Source: CADCVT01 sp036389155 (GTDB lineage: Bacteria > Actinomycetota > Thermoleophilia > Solirubrobacterales > Solirubrobacteraceae). From it: DNA of 64,000 nucleotides. Position numbers and translations under genes: made by a program. The notes under the pieces are model-generated. The model did not search any database. It was given only the letters and a program-made list of their open reading frames with translations, and was not told the DNA's origin. The stretch spans positions 1-64,000 of the forward strand of contig DASVQN010000049.1 in NCBI GenBank assembly GCA_036389155.1. Reading direction: 5' to 3'. Shown in pieces: positions 17,006 to 23,853 of the stretch (positions within the stretch are counted from its first letter, which is position 1; every line of letters begins with the position of its first letter).

Positions 17006-18494
17006 GGCCACGCCCACCTGGGCGGTCGGGGACGGCTGCCTGGAGCACGAGTCGTTCGTGCACGGCGACGACGCGGCGGTCGCCGCGCGGCTGCCGGACC
17101 GGTACACGGTCGTCCGCGAGTCCGGGCAGCCGCTGCTGTTCGCGCGCGCCGTCCGGTGCGAGCACCTGGGGATCGGCGGGCGCGCCGAGCCGGTGACGTT
17201 CGCGATGTACGGCATCGTCGTCGAACAGACCGGCGACGGGCGCGGGTGCTCGTCCGGGACCCCGACCGGCGAGCAGAAGGGCGACTTCCCGCCCGCCTGC
17301 AACCTCTACTCGCTGGGCTGGTACGCCACCGACCCGGGCGTGACGGAGTGGCTGCCGTTCGGGGCCAAGCAGACCACCGATCTCGTGTTCGAGCTCGGCG
17401 CCGACGACCCGGGGAAGGGCGGCGCCCCGTTCCACTTCGCCTCCCCAGGGTTCCGCATCGACGCGGTCGGGCGCGAGCGCCCCGGCACGATCCCGATCCG
17501 CCGCACCTACTACGAGGACACGCCGAACGGGATCGCCATGCTGCGCTTCTCCACCGACGAGCTCGCCGCGGGCGCCGCGGAAGGCACGGTGAGCGCCGAT
17601 CCGGGCAGCGAGATGGCGGCGCTCATGGGCGCGACGGAGCAGCCGTACGCAGGTCCGTACGGCTCGTTCGCCACCGAGCACTTCGACCACGGCGTCTACC
17701 GCCGCCAGCTCAGCACGAACGAGGGCTTCAAGGGCACCTGCGAGCTGAAGGGCGACGTCACGTTCGACCCGCCCGCCACGTACGAGGACCAGCCGCTGCA
17801 CTACGCGTACGACGCCACCGGCACGTGCGAGGGCTCGTCGAAGGGGCCGATCCACCTCCACCAGGAGGGCATGAGCTACGGCAGCTGCAACGCCGCGCAC
17901 ACCACGACCCCCGGCGACGGCGCGTTCACGTTCGCGAGCGGACAGTCGGTCGGCTACACGCTCGACTTCACGACGAGCGGGACCGAGGTCGACGCCACGT
18001 TCTACGGGCTCGGCCAGGGCACGGCGCGCGTGCACGGCACGTTCCTCACCGACCGCACGCCACCCGACGTCCTCGCCAACTGCGCGGGGGCGGGGACGAA
18101 GTCCACGCCGCTCGACATCACCATCAAGAACGAGAGCCCGCTCGGGGGCACCCCGCCGCGCGGCGAGGCGCCGTCGCCGCCGCCCGCAGCCGCCGGCGGA
18201 GGCGGAAACGACGGATCGACCGGCCGCACGACGACGCCACGCCCCAGGCTGCGCGTCCGCGTCACCCCGCGCCGCGCGCGCGCCGGCCGGCGCACGCGGT
18301 TCACGTTCCGCGTCACGACGAGCGACGGGCGGCCCGCCGTGGGAGCGCTCGTGCGGTTCGCGGGGCGGCGCGCTCGCACGGGCCGGCGCGGCATCGCGCG
18401 GATCACGACGACGCTCCGCTTCCGCGGGACGAGGACCGTAAGCGCGACGCTCGCAGGCGCCGCCCCCGTCCGGAAGTCGATCCGCGTCCGCTAA
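16941..18494 (+). CDS. Large secreted protein with a C-terminal Ig-like domain
   Basis: A 517-residue secreted protein of unknown function. A signal peptide (MRTWIAAMAAALAVAPATASA) is followed by ~370 residues with many cysteines (DGCLEH, VRCEHL, GRGCSSG, PPACNLY, GTCELKG, GTCEGSS, YGSCNAA, ANCAG), probably disulfide-bonded extracellular beta structure. A Pro/Gly linker then leads to a ~75-residue Arg/Thr-rich beta domain (RVRVTPRRARAGRRTRFTFR) resembling bacterial Ig-like or CARDB-type domains. A GGGAGG ribosome site lies about 10 nt before the ATG. The gene ends just before a strong hairpin terminator. Confidence 0.7.
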   Translation: MRTWIAAMAAALAVAPATASAEATPTWAVGDGCLEHESFVHGDDAAVAARLPDRYTVVRESGQPLLFARAVRCEHLGIGGRAEPVTFAMYGIVVEQTGDGRGCSSGTPTGEQKGDFPPACNLYSLGWYATDPGVTEWLPFGAKQTTDLVFELGADDPGKGGAPFHFASPGFRIDAVGRERPGTIPIRRTYYEDTPNGIAMLRFSTDELAAGAAEGTVSADPGSEMAALMGATEQPYAGPYGSFATEHFDHGVYRRQLSTNEGFKGTCELKGDVTFDPPATYEDQPLHYAYDATGTCEGSSKGPIHLHQEGMSYGSCNAAHTTTPGDGAFTFASGQSVGYTLDFTTSGTEVDATFYGLGQGTARVHGTFLTDRTPPDVLANCAGAGTKSTPLDITIKNESPLGGTPPRGEAPSPPPAAAGGGGNDGSTGRTTTPRPRLRVRVTPRRARAGRRTRFTFRVTTSDGRPAVGALVRFAGRRARTGRRGIARITTTLRFRGTRTVSATLAGAAPVRKSIRVR

Positions 18495-18505
18495 GAGTGC
18501 GCCCG

Positions 18506-18543
18506 CACGCGATCCCGCGGCCTCGACGCCGCGGGATCGTGTG
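18506..18543. terminator. Bidirectional hairpin terminator between convergent genes
   Basis: The arms GATCCCGCGGC (18511-18521) and GCCGCGGGATC (18528-18538) are perfectly complementary with a 6-nt loop. The stem extends outward through C/G, G/T, C/G, A/T and C/G pairs to 18506 and 18543. It lies between the stops of convergent genes (18494 and 18555) and lacks a U-tract on either strand. It is the clearest hairpin terminator in the window. Confidence 0.7.
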
Positions 18544-18554
18544 GAGAGCGGGCG

Positions 18555-19106
18555 TCAGCCGCAGTTGAGGCCGACGTGCGCCCGGGCGAGAGATCCGTCG
18601 CCCGTTACGATGCTCTCGGCGACGTCACTGAGCCGGTGCGCGTAGTCCTGTCCCCGGAAGCCCGGCCAGGTCGGGATCGAGTTGAGCACCGCCGCCACCT
18701 GCGGGGTGACCTCGTGCCCGAGGGCGTACCGGTACCACTCGCACGAGGCCTGATAGAGGATCACGCCCCGCATACCGGTTTCGTTGTCGCCGCCCTGCGC
18801 TGCGGCGGCCTCCCAGTTGACGTCGATGCCGCCACCCGGAGGCAGCGGAACCCCGCGTTGCAGGCGCGCGCCCGCGGCGCGGAGGTCGGCGACCTCGCTG
18901 TGCCGCGCGTTCACGAGCGCCGCCGGCATCTCGGCGGTCTGACCCAGTGCCGCGGCCGCGGCCACGGACTCCGCCGGCACGTCGCCCGGCGGGGCCGCCG
19001 AGGCCGAGCCGGCACCGCCGCCGCCGGTCGACGCGATGAAGGCCGCGGCGAGCGCCGCAGCGAGGACTGCGAGCGCAGTCGTCCAGAGCTTGTGCGTAGT
19101 GGTCAT
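18555..19106 (-). CDS. Secreted protein of unknown function (183 aa)
   Basis: An unrecognised 183-residue protein. It has a single N-terminal hydrophobic helix (LWTTALAVLAAALAAAFIAS) acting as signal peptide or anchor, then a low-complexity Gly/Ala stretch and a compact C-terminal domain rich in aromatics (ASCEWYRYALGHE, NSIPTWPGFRGQDYAHR). A cysteine pair (SCEW and the final NCG) could form a disulfide. It begins 1 nt after the stop of the upstream small secreted gene, so the two form a two-gene unit. No homologous family comes to mind. Less biased base composition upstream than in neighbouring genes is compatible with acquisition. Confidence 0.6.
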   Translation of the reverse strand: MTTTHKLWTTALAVLAAALAAAFIASTGGGGAGSASAAPPGDVPAESVAAAAALGQTAEMPAALVNARHSEVADLRAAGARLQRGVPLPPGGGIDVNWEAAAAQGGDNETGMRGVILYQASCEWYRYALGHEVTPQVAAVLNSIPTWPGFRGQDYAHRLSDVAESIVTGDGSLARAHVGLNCG

Positions 19107-19107
19107 A

Positions 19108-19500
19108 TCAGTAGATGAGGTTGCCGTAGCGGTTGTACTGGGTCCCGTACAGCGACCGCGCGCGCAGCACGATGCACAGGCCATTCTCCCACGGCGGGCC
19201 GAGGGTCTTGTAGTCGGTGAAGTGCGCCGCGAAGTCGTTCGCGTAGTACACGTCGTAGTTCCAGCAGTAGTTCGTGCTGGCGCGCGACGAGTGCGGGTTG
19301 TCGGTGATCCAGCGATACCGCTGGCCGCCGGTGGACGCGGTGTACCGGCTCGGCGCACCCCACGTCGAGACGGTCTCGTAGATGTCCCACGGCCCCGCGG
19401 TCACAGAACCCGCTGACGCGCTCGAGGGCAGGGCTCCGACCGCGGTGAGAGAGGCGACGGCAGCTCCCAGCGCCGCGACCCGTCGTAGTGAGCGTGGCAT
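19108..19500 (-). CDS. Small Tyr-rich secreted protein (130 aa)
   Basis: An unrecognised 130-residue protein with a clear signal peptide (MPRSLRRVAALGAAVASLTA through PSSASA). The mature ~95 residues are unusually aromatic and have two cysteines (NYCWNYDVYYAND and NGLCIVLRARS), suggesting a small disulfide-stabilised extracellular beta domain. I chose the ATG at 19500, which has AGG 5 nt upstream; a GTG at 19515 would add five residues. First gene of a two-gene unit with its own AT-richer promoter region. Confidence 0.6.
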   Translation of the reverse strand: MPRSLRRVAALGAAVASLTAVGALPSSASAGSVTAGPWDIYETVSTWGAPSRYTASTGGQRYRWITDNPHSSRASTNYCWNYDVYYANDFAAHFTDYKTLGPPWENGLCIVLRARSLYGTQYNRYGNLIY

Positions 19501-19531
19501 GACGCCTAGTCTCACTTCTCAGGAGTTGCTG

Positions 19532-19558
19532 CGTCAAGAACATTTGTAGAACATATGT
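19532..19558. promoter_or_regulatory. Direct GAACAT repeats upstream of the secreted-protein pair
   Basis: On the plus strand GAACAT occurs at 19538-19543 and again at 19549-19554, an 11-bp (one helical turn) period. On the minus strand these are ATGTTC copies lying directly upstream of TTGACG (19532-19537), a good -35 hexamer for the secreted pair. The second copy also reads GAAC-ATAT-GTCC, one mismatch from the actinobacterial SOS-box form GAAC-N4-GTTC. A regulator site is likely; its identity is uncertain. Confidence 0.35.
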
Positions 19559-19620
19559 CCAGACGCACTAGCTCAGGACCCCTGCTGCGATCGGGCGCGA
19601 TGTCGGCGCGCCGAGAGGCG

Positions 19621-19989
19621 CTAGCGGCGGGGCCGCTTGGCCTGCCAGAACGCGATCTCGCCGCCGGCCGGGGAGGCGACCACCGTGCGCCATCCCGCCG
19701 GCCCCTCGCGCGGCTCGAGCAGGACCGACGCCCCGGCGCCGCGCGCCCGCTCAGCCGCCGCGGCGACGTCGTCCACCTGCACGTAGGGCAGCCACAGCGC
19801 GCGGCGCGTGGGGCACTCGACGATCCCCCCGTCCACCCCGCCCATGCCGCCCAGCGCCAGGTAGGACCCGTGGCCGGTCTCGATCCGCTCCGCTCGCCAG
19901 CCGCACAGGCCCGCGTACAGCGACCGCGCGGACGCGAGGTCGCCCGTGTGCAGCTCGAGGTGGACAACAGGTCTGCTTGCAGGGGGCAT
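19621..19989 (-). CDS. VOC family (glyoxalase-like) protein
   Basis: A 122-residue vicinal-oxygen-chelate fold protein with paired beta-alpha-beta-beta-beta units: VVHLELHTGDLASARSLYAG in the first half and LPYVQVDDVAAAAERARGAG in the second, ending with SPAGGEIAFWQ. The usual metal-ligand positions are H (VHLEL) and E near the C-terminus (GGEIAFW). Members include glyoxalases, dioxygenases and antibiotic-binding proteins, so function is not assigned. A GAGAGAGGA purine run lies directly before the ATG. Divergently transcribed from the sigma factor gene 56 bp away. Confidence 0.78.
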   Translation of the reverse strand: MPPASRPVVHLELHTGDLASARSLYAGLCGWRAERIETGHGSYLALGGMGGVDGGIVECPTRRALWLPYVQVDDVAAAAERARGAGASVLLEPREGPAGWRTVVASPAGGEIAFWQAKRPRR

Positions 19990-20007
19990 TCCTCTCTCTA
20001 AGACCCA

Positions 20008-20036
20008 TCGACGGCGGCAGACTCATCGCATAGATT
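20008..20036 (+). promoter_or_regulatory. Promoter of the SnoaL-type ECF sigma gene
   Basis: TCGACG (20008-20013) and TAGATT (20031-20036) are separated by 17 bp, close to a housekeeping -35/-10 pair. The -10 box ends 9 nt before the ATG at 20046 and no ribosome site intervenes, so the transcript should begin at or within a few bases of the start codon. Confidence 0.5.
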
Positions 20037-20045
20037 CCCCGGCCG

Positions 20046-21134
20046 ATGGCAGCGACCACGATCGAGGCGGCGAAGGGCGGCGACGAGCGGGCGTTCGCGC
20101 AGCTCGTCGAGCCCCACCGGCGCGAGCTGCACGCCCACTGCTACCGGATGCTCGGGTCGGTCTACGACGCCGAGGACGCGCTTCAGGAGGCGCTCCTGAA
20201 GGCGTGGAAGGCGCTCGCGCGCTTCGAGGGGCGCAGCTCGCTGCGGTCGTGGCTCTACACGATCGCCACCAACACGTGCCTGAACCACATCGCGCGCCGG
20301 CCCAAGGCGCGCGTCCTGCCGCTCGACTACGGGCCGGCGACCGATCCGCACGCCGGCCCAGGCGAGCCGCTGATCGAGTCGGTGTGGGTGGAGCCGTATC
20401 CCGACGAGCAGCTCGGCCTCGGCGACGGGCTCGCCGGCCCGGAGGCGCGCTACGAGCTGCGCGAGAGCGTCGAGCTGGCCTTCATCGTCGCCCTCCAGCA
20501 CCTCCCCGCGACGCAGCGCGCGACGCTGATCCTGCGCGAGGTGCTCGGCTTCTCGGCCGCCGAGGTCGCCGAGGTCCTCGACACCTCCGTGGCCTCGGTC
20601 AACAGCCTCATGCAGCGGGCGCGCAAGTCGGTCGAGGAGCGCGTCCCCGAGCAGACCCAGCAGGCCACGCTGCGCGCGCTGGGCGACGACAAGCTCCGCG
20701 AGCTCGTCGACGCCTACGTCGACGCGTGGGAGCGCAACGACGTCGACGCCGTCGTCTCGATGCTCACCGAGGACGCCGCGATCTCGATGCCGCCGCTGGC
20801 CAGCTGGTTCGGCCCGCGCGACGTCTTCGCCGAGTTCCTCGCCCTGTGGCCGCTGTCGGGCGCGTGGCGCTGGAAGACGCTGGTCACCCGCGCCAACGGG
20901 CAGCCCGCGATCGGCTTCTACGCGTGGGACGACGAGGCGCAGGCCCACCTGCCGTTCGCGCTGAACGTCCTCACCCTCCGCGGCGACAAGGTCAGCGACG
21001 TCGTCGCGTTCGCGGTCCGCTCGATCGAGCCGGAGGAGCGGGAGGCCTACCACCGCTGGGTCGACCAGCCGGCCGACGAGAAGCGCCTCGCCGGCACGTT
21101 CGAGCGCTTCGGCCTGCCCGACCGCCTGCCGTAG
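20046..21134 (+). CDS. ECF sigma factor with C-terminal SnoaL-like domain (SigG/SigX5 type)
   Basis: A 362-residue sigma-70 family factor. Region 2 (residues ~15-80) has YRMLGSVYDAEDALQEALLK and WLYTIATNTCLNH. Region 4 (~150-200) has LPATQRATLILREVLGFSAA followed by VASVNSLMQRARKSVEER. The last ~120 residues form a SnoaL_2/NTF2-like domain (DAYVDAWERNDVDAVVSMLT), the layout of actinobacterial SigG/SigJ/SigX5 factors. In that group the SnoaL domain modulates activity in place of a conventional anti-sigma factor, consistent with the absence of an anti-sigma gene nearby. What it senses is unknown. Confidence 0.88.
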   Translation: MAATTIEAAKGGDERAFAQLVEPHRRELHAHCYRMLGSVYDAEDALQEALLKAWKALARFEGRSSLRSWLYTIATNTCLNHIARRPKARVLPLDYGPATDPHAGPGEPLIESVWVEPYPDEQLGLGDGLAGPEARYELRESVELAFIVALQHLPATQRATLILREVLGFSAAEVAEVLDTSVASVNSLMQRARKSVEERVPEQTQQATLRALGDDKLRELVDAYVDAWERNDVDAVVSMLTEDAAISMPPLASWFGPRDVFAEFLALWPLSGAWRWKTLVTRANGQPAIGFYAWDDEAQAHLPFALNVLTLRGDKVSDVVAFAVRSIEPEEREAYHRWVDQPADEKRLAGTFERFGLPDRLP

Positions 21135-21163
21135 GACCGCGCCCGGCGCGCCGGACCCCGTCT

Positions 21164-21169
21164 TACACT
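21164..21169 (+). promoter_or_regulatory. -10 box TACACT before the SGNH gene
   Basis: TACACT ends 10 nt before the ATG at 21180 with no Shine-Dalgarno in between. It lies 29 nt after the sigma factor stop, so the SGNH gene probably has its own leaderless promoter. No convincing -35 hexamer is visible. Confidence 0.4.
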
Positions 21170-21179
21170 GGCGGGCCGT

Positions 21180-22172
21180 ATGCGCAGCCGCAGCCGACAG
21201 CGCCTGATCGCGGCCATGGTGGCCGCGGCCGCCGCCACGGGGGCCGTGATGGCCTCCGGCGTCGTCGCGACCTCCTCGGGCCAGGACGCCACGACGTCCG
21301 CCGCGCAGGTCCAGGGCGAACGCTGCTTCGGCGCCGCCTCGCGCGACCCCGAGCGCCGCTGCGTCAACAAGGAGCTGCGCTACACCGTCGTCCCCACGCC
21401 GGAGGAGGCGAAGGCCGGCCAGAACTCCCCCTGCACGCCGATCGGCCGGACCGAGGAGCTCTACCCCTGCGCCTTCGGCACGCGCTGGGACGAGGCGACG
21501 AGGACGATCGCGCTGGTGGGCGACAGCCACGCCGGCCACTGGCGCGCGGCGCTCGACGTGGCCGCCCAGAGGCGCCGCTGGTACGGCGTCTCCCTCACCC
21601 AGACCGGCTGCCCGATGACGCAGGCCATCCCGATCCTCAAGGGCCGCCAGCGCGACGACTGCCTGGAGTACAACAAGGCCATCGGGCCGTGGCTCGAGCG
21701 CCACCCCGAGGTCAAGACCGTCTTCACGTCCCAGCACGGCGGCACCGTCGTCACCGCGCCGGGCGAGACGCAGTTCGAGGCCCAGGTGCACGGGTTCGCG
21801 CAGGCCTTCGACGACCTCCCGCCGTCGGTCGAGCAGATCGTCGTCATCCGCGACACGCCGTGGAGCACGAGCACGGCCACCACGTGCATCGAGGAGGCGC
21901 TCGCCGACCACAAGCGCCCGGACACGACGTGCGCGATCCGCCGCAGCCGGGCGCTGCGGCCCGACCTCGCCGTCGTCGCCGCGCAGCTCATGCAGGACCC
22001 GCGCGTGAAGATCGTCGACATGTCGGACTTCATGTGCGGCCCCAACCGCTGCTTCCCCGTCGTCGGCGGCGCGCTCGTCCACAAGGACGGCGGCCACCTG
22101 ACGCAGGTCTTCTCGCGGACGATGGGCCCGTACCTGGGCCGCTACGTCGACCGCGCGCTCGCCTCGCGCTGA
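21180..22172 (+). CDS. Free-standing secreted SGNH-domain protein
   Basis: A 330-residue protein with an N-terminal hydrophobic segment (LIAAMVAAAAATGAVMASGV) serving as signal or anchor. The rest matches the SGNH hydrolase domain normally fused behind the acyltransferase-3 membrane domain of OafA-like O-acetylases. It has block I with the nucleophile Ser (IALVGDSHAGHW) and the C-terminal DxxH motif (KDGGHLTQVFSR) supplying Asp and His. Several cysteines (GCPMTQ, DDCLEY, TTCIEE, TCAIRR, MCGPNRC) suggest disulfides. Probably an extracytoplasmic O-acetyl transfer or esterase step on a glycan. The membrane acyl-donor partner is not in the window. Confidence 0.78.
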   Translation: MRSRSRQRLIAAMVAAAAATGAVMASGVVATSSGQDATTSAAQVQGERCFGAASRDPERRCVNKELRYTVVPTPEEAKAGQNSPCTPIGRTEELYPCAFGTRWDEATRTIALVGDSHAGHWRAALDVAAQRRRWYGVSLTQTGCPMTQAIPILKGRQRDDCLEYNKAIGPWLERHPEVKTVFTSQHGGTVVTAPGETQFEAQVHGFAQAFDDLPPSVEQIVVIRDTPWSTSTATTCIEEALADHKRPDTTCAIRRSRALRPDLAVVAAQLMQDPRVKIVDMSDFMCGPNRCFPVVGGALVHKDGGHLTQVFSRTMGPYLGRYVDRALASR

Positions 22173-22186
22173 CGCGGGCCCGCGCG

Positions 22187-22858
22187 CTAGCGGTAGCGCA
22201 GGCGGTGCTTGGTCGCCGGGCTGTGGCCCGTGCGAACGGACTCGCAGTGGCGGATCCTGTAGCGGTGCGCACGCAGGTTGCGCCGCGTCGTCCACAGCGT
22301 GTCGCGGCCCGGGCCGCAGTCGACGATGCCGCGCCCGTAGTGGGTCTTGACGAAGTCGTCGCCGCGGCCGGCCTTGATCGTGTTCCACCCGTGCGAGGCG
22401 TAGATGTGGTCGCGGCCGCCGTGCCCGAAGAGCCGGTCGAACTGGCCGAGCGGCTGGCCGGAGGGCTTGTAGTCGCCCCACAGGACGTCGCGCCACGGCC
22501 CGCCGTGGACGGTGTCGTTGCCGTGGCCGCCGAGCAGCTCGTTGTTGGCCCGGTCCGGGCGCACGCAGCGGCCGTGGCCGACGGTGCAGTGGTAGAGGCG
22601 GTGCGCGCAGGCGCGGTCGCTGCGCTCGCCGTCGCAGCTGTAGCGCGCGTCCTGGCCGCCGAACGGATCGTGGCCGGGCCGGGCGTCGAGCGGCCGGTCG
22701 AGGTCGTTGCGGTTGAGGAGGAGCATCCCGTCGATGACGGGCCAGCCGTCCTCGGCCTGGTTGACGGCGCCGGGCGGAGCGGCGCTCGTGACCGAGGCGA
22801 CGGCGGTCGCGAGGAGGGCGGCGAGGATCAGGGTGCAGAGCAGGCGGGGCACGAACAT
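22187..22858 (-). CDS. Secreted RTX-like (calcium-binding repeat) protein
   Basis: A 223-residue secreted protein. A signal peptide (MFVPRLLCTLILAALLATAV) precedes a linker and degenerate nonapeptide-type repeats: NNELLGGHGNDTVHGGPWRD and FDRLFGHGGRDHIYASHG, then KAGRGDDFV. These GxGxD-x-hydrophobic units form calcium-binding parallel beta-rolls. The C-terminus is basic (RRNLRAHRYRIRHCESV). Here the repeats are few, so this is more likely a small structural or secreted factor than a large toxin or protease. I chose ATG 22858 because it opens the signal peptide directly. Convergent with the SGNH gene, with 14 bp between stops. Confidence 0.7.
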   Translation of the reverse strand: MFVPRLLCTLILAALLATAVASVTSAAPPGAVNQAEDGWPVIDGMLLLNRNDLDRPLDARPGHDPFGGQDARYSCDGERSDRACAHRLYHCTVGHGRCVRPDRANNELLGGHGNDTVHGGPWRDVLWGDYKPSGQPLGQFDRLFGHGGRDHIYASHGWNTIKAGRGDDFVKTHYGRGIVDCGPGRDTLWTTRRNLRAHRYRIRHCESVRTGHSPATKHRLRYR

Positions 22859-22865
22859 ACGACCA

Positions 22866-22875
22866 CCGATATCGG
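22866..22875. promoter_or_regulatory. Palindrome CCGATATCGG between divergent genes
   Basis: A perfect 10-bp palindrome in the 62-bp region between the divergently transcribed RTX-like gene and rarD. It could be a small operator, but it is short and no matching regulator is adjacent. Confidence 0.25.
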
Positions 22876-22920
22876 CCGATGTCACGGACAACGTGAGCCG
22901 AGGGCTACTGTCAGTGACCG

Positions 22921-23853
22921 GTGTCTGACTTGCGATCAGGTCTCGCCGCCGGCGTCGGCGCCTACCTGCTGTGGGGCCTCTTCCCGCTGTACTGGCCGCT
23001 GCTCGAGCCCGCCGCGCCGGTCGAGATCCTGGCGCATCGGATCGTCTGGTCGCTGGTCTTCCTCGGCGGCCTGTTGACGTTCACCGCGGGCTTTCGCTGG
23101 ATCCGCCGGCTCGACCGCCGGCAGGTGCGCCTCCTCGCCGTCGCCGCGGTCCTCATCACGGTCAACTGGGGGACCTTCATCTACGGCGTCAACAGCGAGC
23201 AGGTGGTGGAGACGTCGCTGGGCTACTTCATCAACCCGCTCGTGACGGTCGGCCTCGCGGTCGCCGTGCTCGGCGAGCGCCTGCGCCGCGAGCAGATCGT
23301 CGCCGTGGCCATCGCGGCGGTCGCGGTGATCGTGCTGACCGTCGACTACGGGCGCCCGCCGTGGCTGGCGCTGACGCTCGCGTTCTCGTTCGGGACCTAC
23401 GGCCTCGTCAAGAAGCGCGCGAACGTCGACGGCTCGCAGAGCCTCGCCGTCGAGACCGCGCTGCTGATGCCCGCCGCGCTCGCCTACCTCGTCTGGCTCG
23501 AGGCGGCCGGCCGCGGGACGCTGTTCGACGAGGGCGCCGGGCACGCGGCCCTGCTGGCCACCGGCGGGGTCGTCACCGCGATCCCGCTGATCCTGTTCGG
23601 CGCGGCGGCGGTCCGGATCCCGCTGACGACCGTCGGCCTGCTGCAGTACATGACGCCGACGCTGCACTTCCTCATCGGCGTCGTCGTCTACTCCGAGCCG
23701 ATGCCGCTCTCCCGCCTGGCCGGGTTCGTGCTCGTGTGGATCGCGCTCGCGGTCTTCAGCGTCGGGGCGGTGCAGACGGCGCGCCGCGAGCGCCGTCGTA
23801 CTCTCGGCGGGTGCCCGTCGCCCGCCGCGAGGATCTCCGCAACGTCGCCATAG
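22921..23853 (+). CDS. rarD: RarD-type EamA/DMT family permease
   Basis: A 310-residue ten-helix inner-membrane transporter of the drug/metabolite superfamily. It has two EamA halves, beginning SGLAAGVGAYLLWGLFPLYW, with RarD hallmarks such as EILAHRIVWSL and NWGTFIYGVNS. Physiological substrate of RarD proteins is not firmly known. TACTGT (22906-22911) ends 9 nt before the GTG, consistent with leaderless transcription. The last 43 nt overlap the start of typA in another frame, so the unusual tail (TLGGCPSPAARISATSP) may be partly non-native. Confidence 0.85.
   Translation: MSDLRSGLAAGVGAYLLWGLFPLYWPLLEPAAPVEILAHRIVWSLVFLGGLLTFTAGFRWIRRLDRRQVRLLAVAAVLITVNWGTFIYGVNSEQVVETSLGYFINPLVTVGLAVAVLGERLRREQIVAVAIAAVAVIVLTVDYGRPPWLALTLAFSFGTYGLVKKRANVDGSQSLAVETALLMPAALAYLVWLEAAGRGTLFDEGAGHAALLATGGVVTAIPLILFGAAAVRIPLTTVGLLQYMTPTLHFLIGVVVYSEPMPLSRLAGFVLVWIALAVFSVGAVQTARRERRRTLGGCPSPAARISATSP

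Noticed and set aside
12450..18035. An 1861-codon open frame on the minus strand
   Set aside because: It runs in one frame from the sigma/anti-sigma gene up through out-of-frame sequence of the LuxR gene and the secreted gene. Only its 3' portion (12450-13742) has protein-like sequence; the rest is GC-driven shadow.
22173..22184. CGCGGGCCCGCG palindrome as a terminator between convergent genes
   Set aside because: A 12-bp self-complementary run with no loop is expected in such GC-rich DNA and gives no plausible hairpin.
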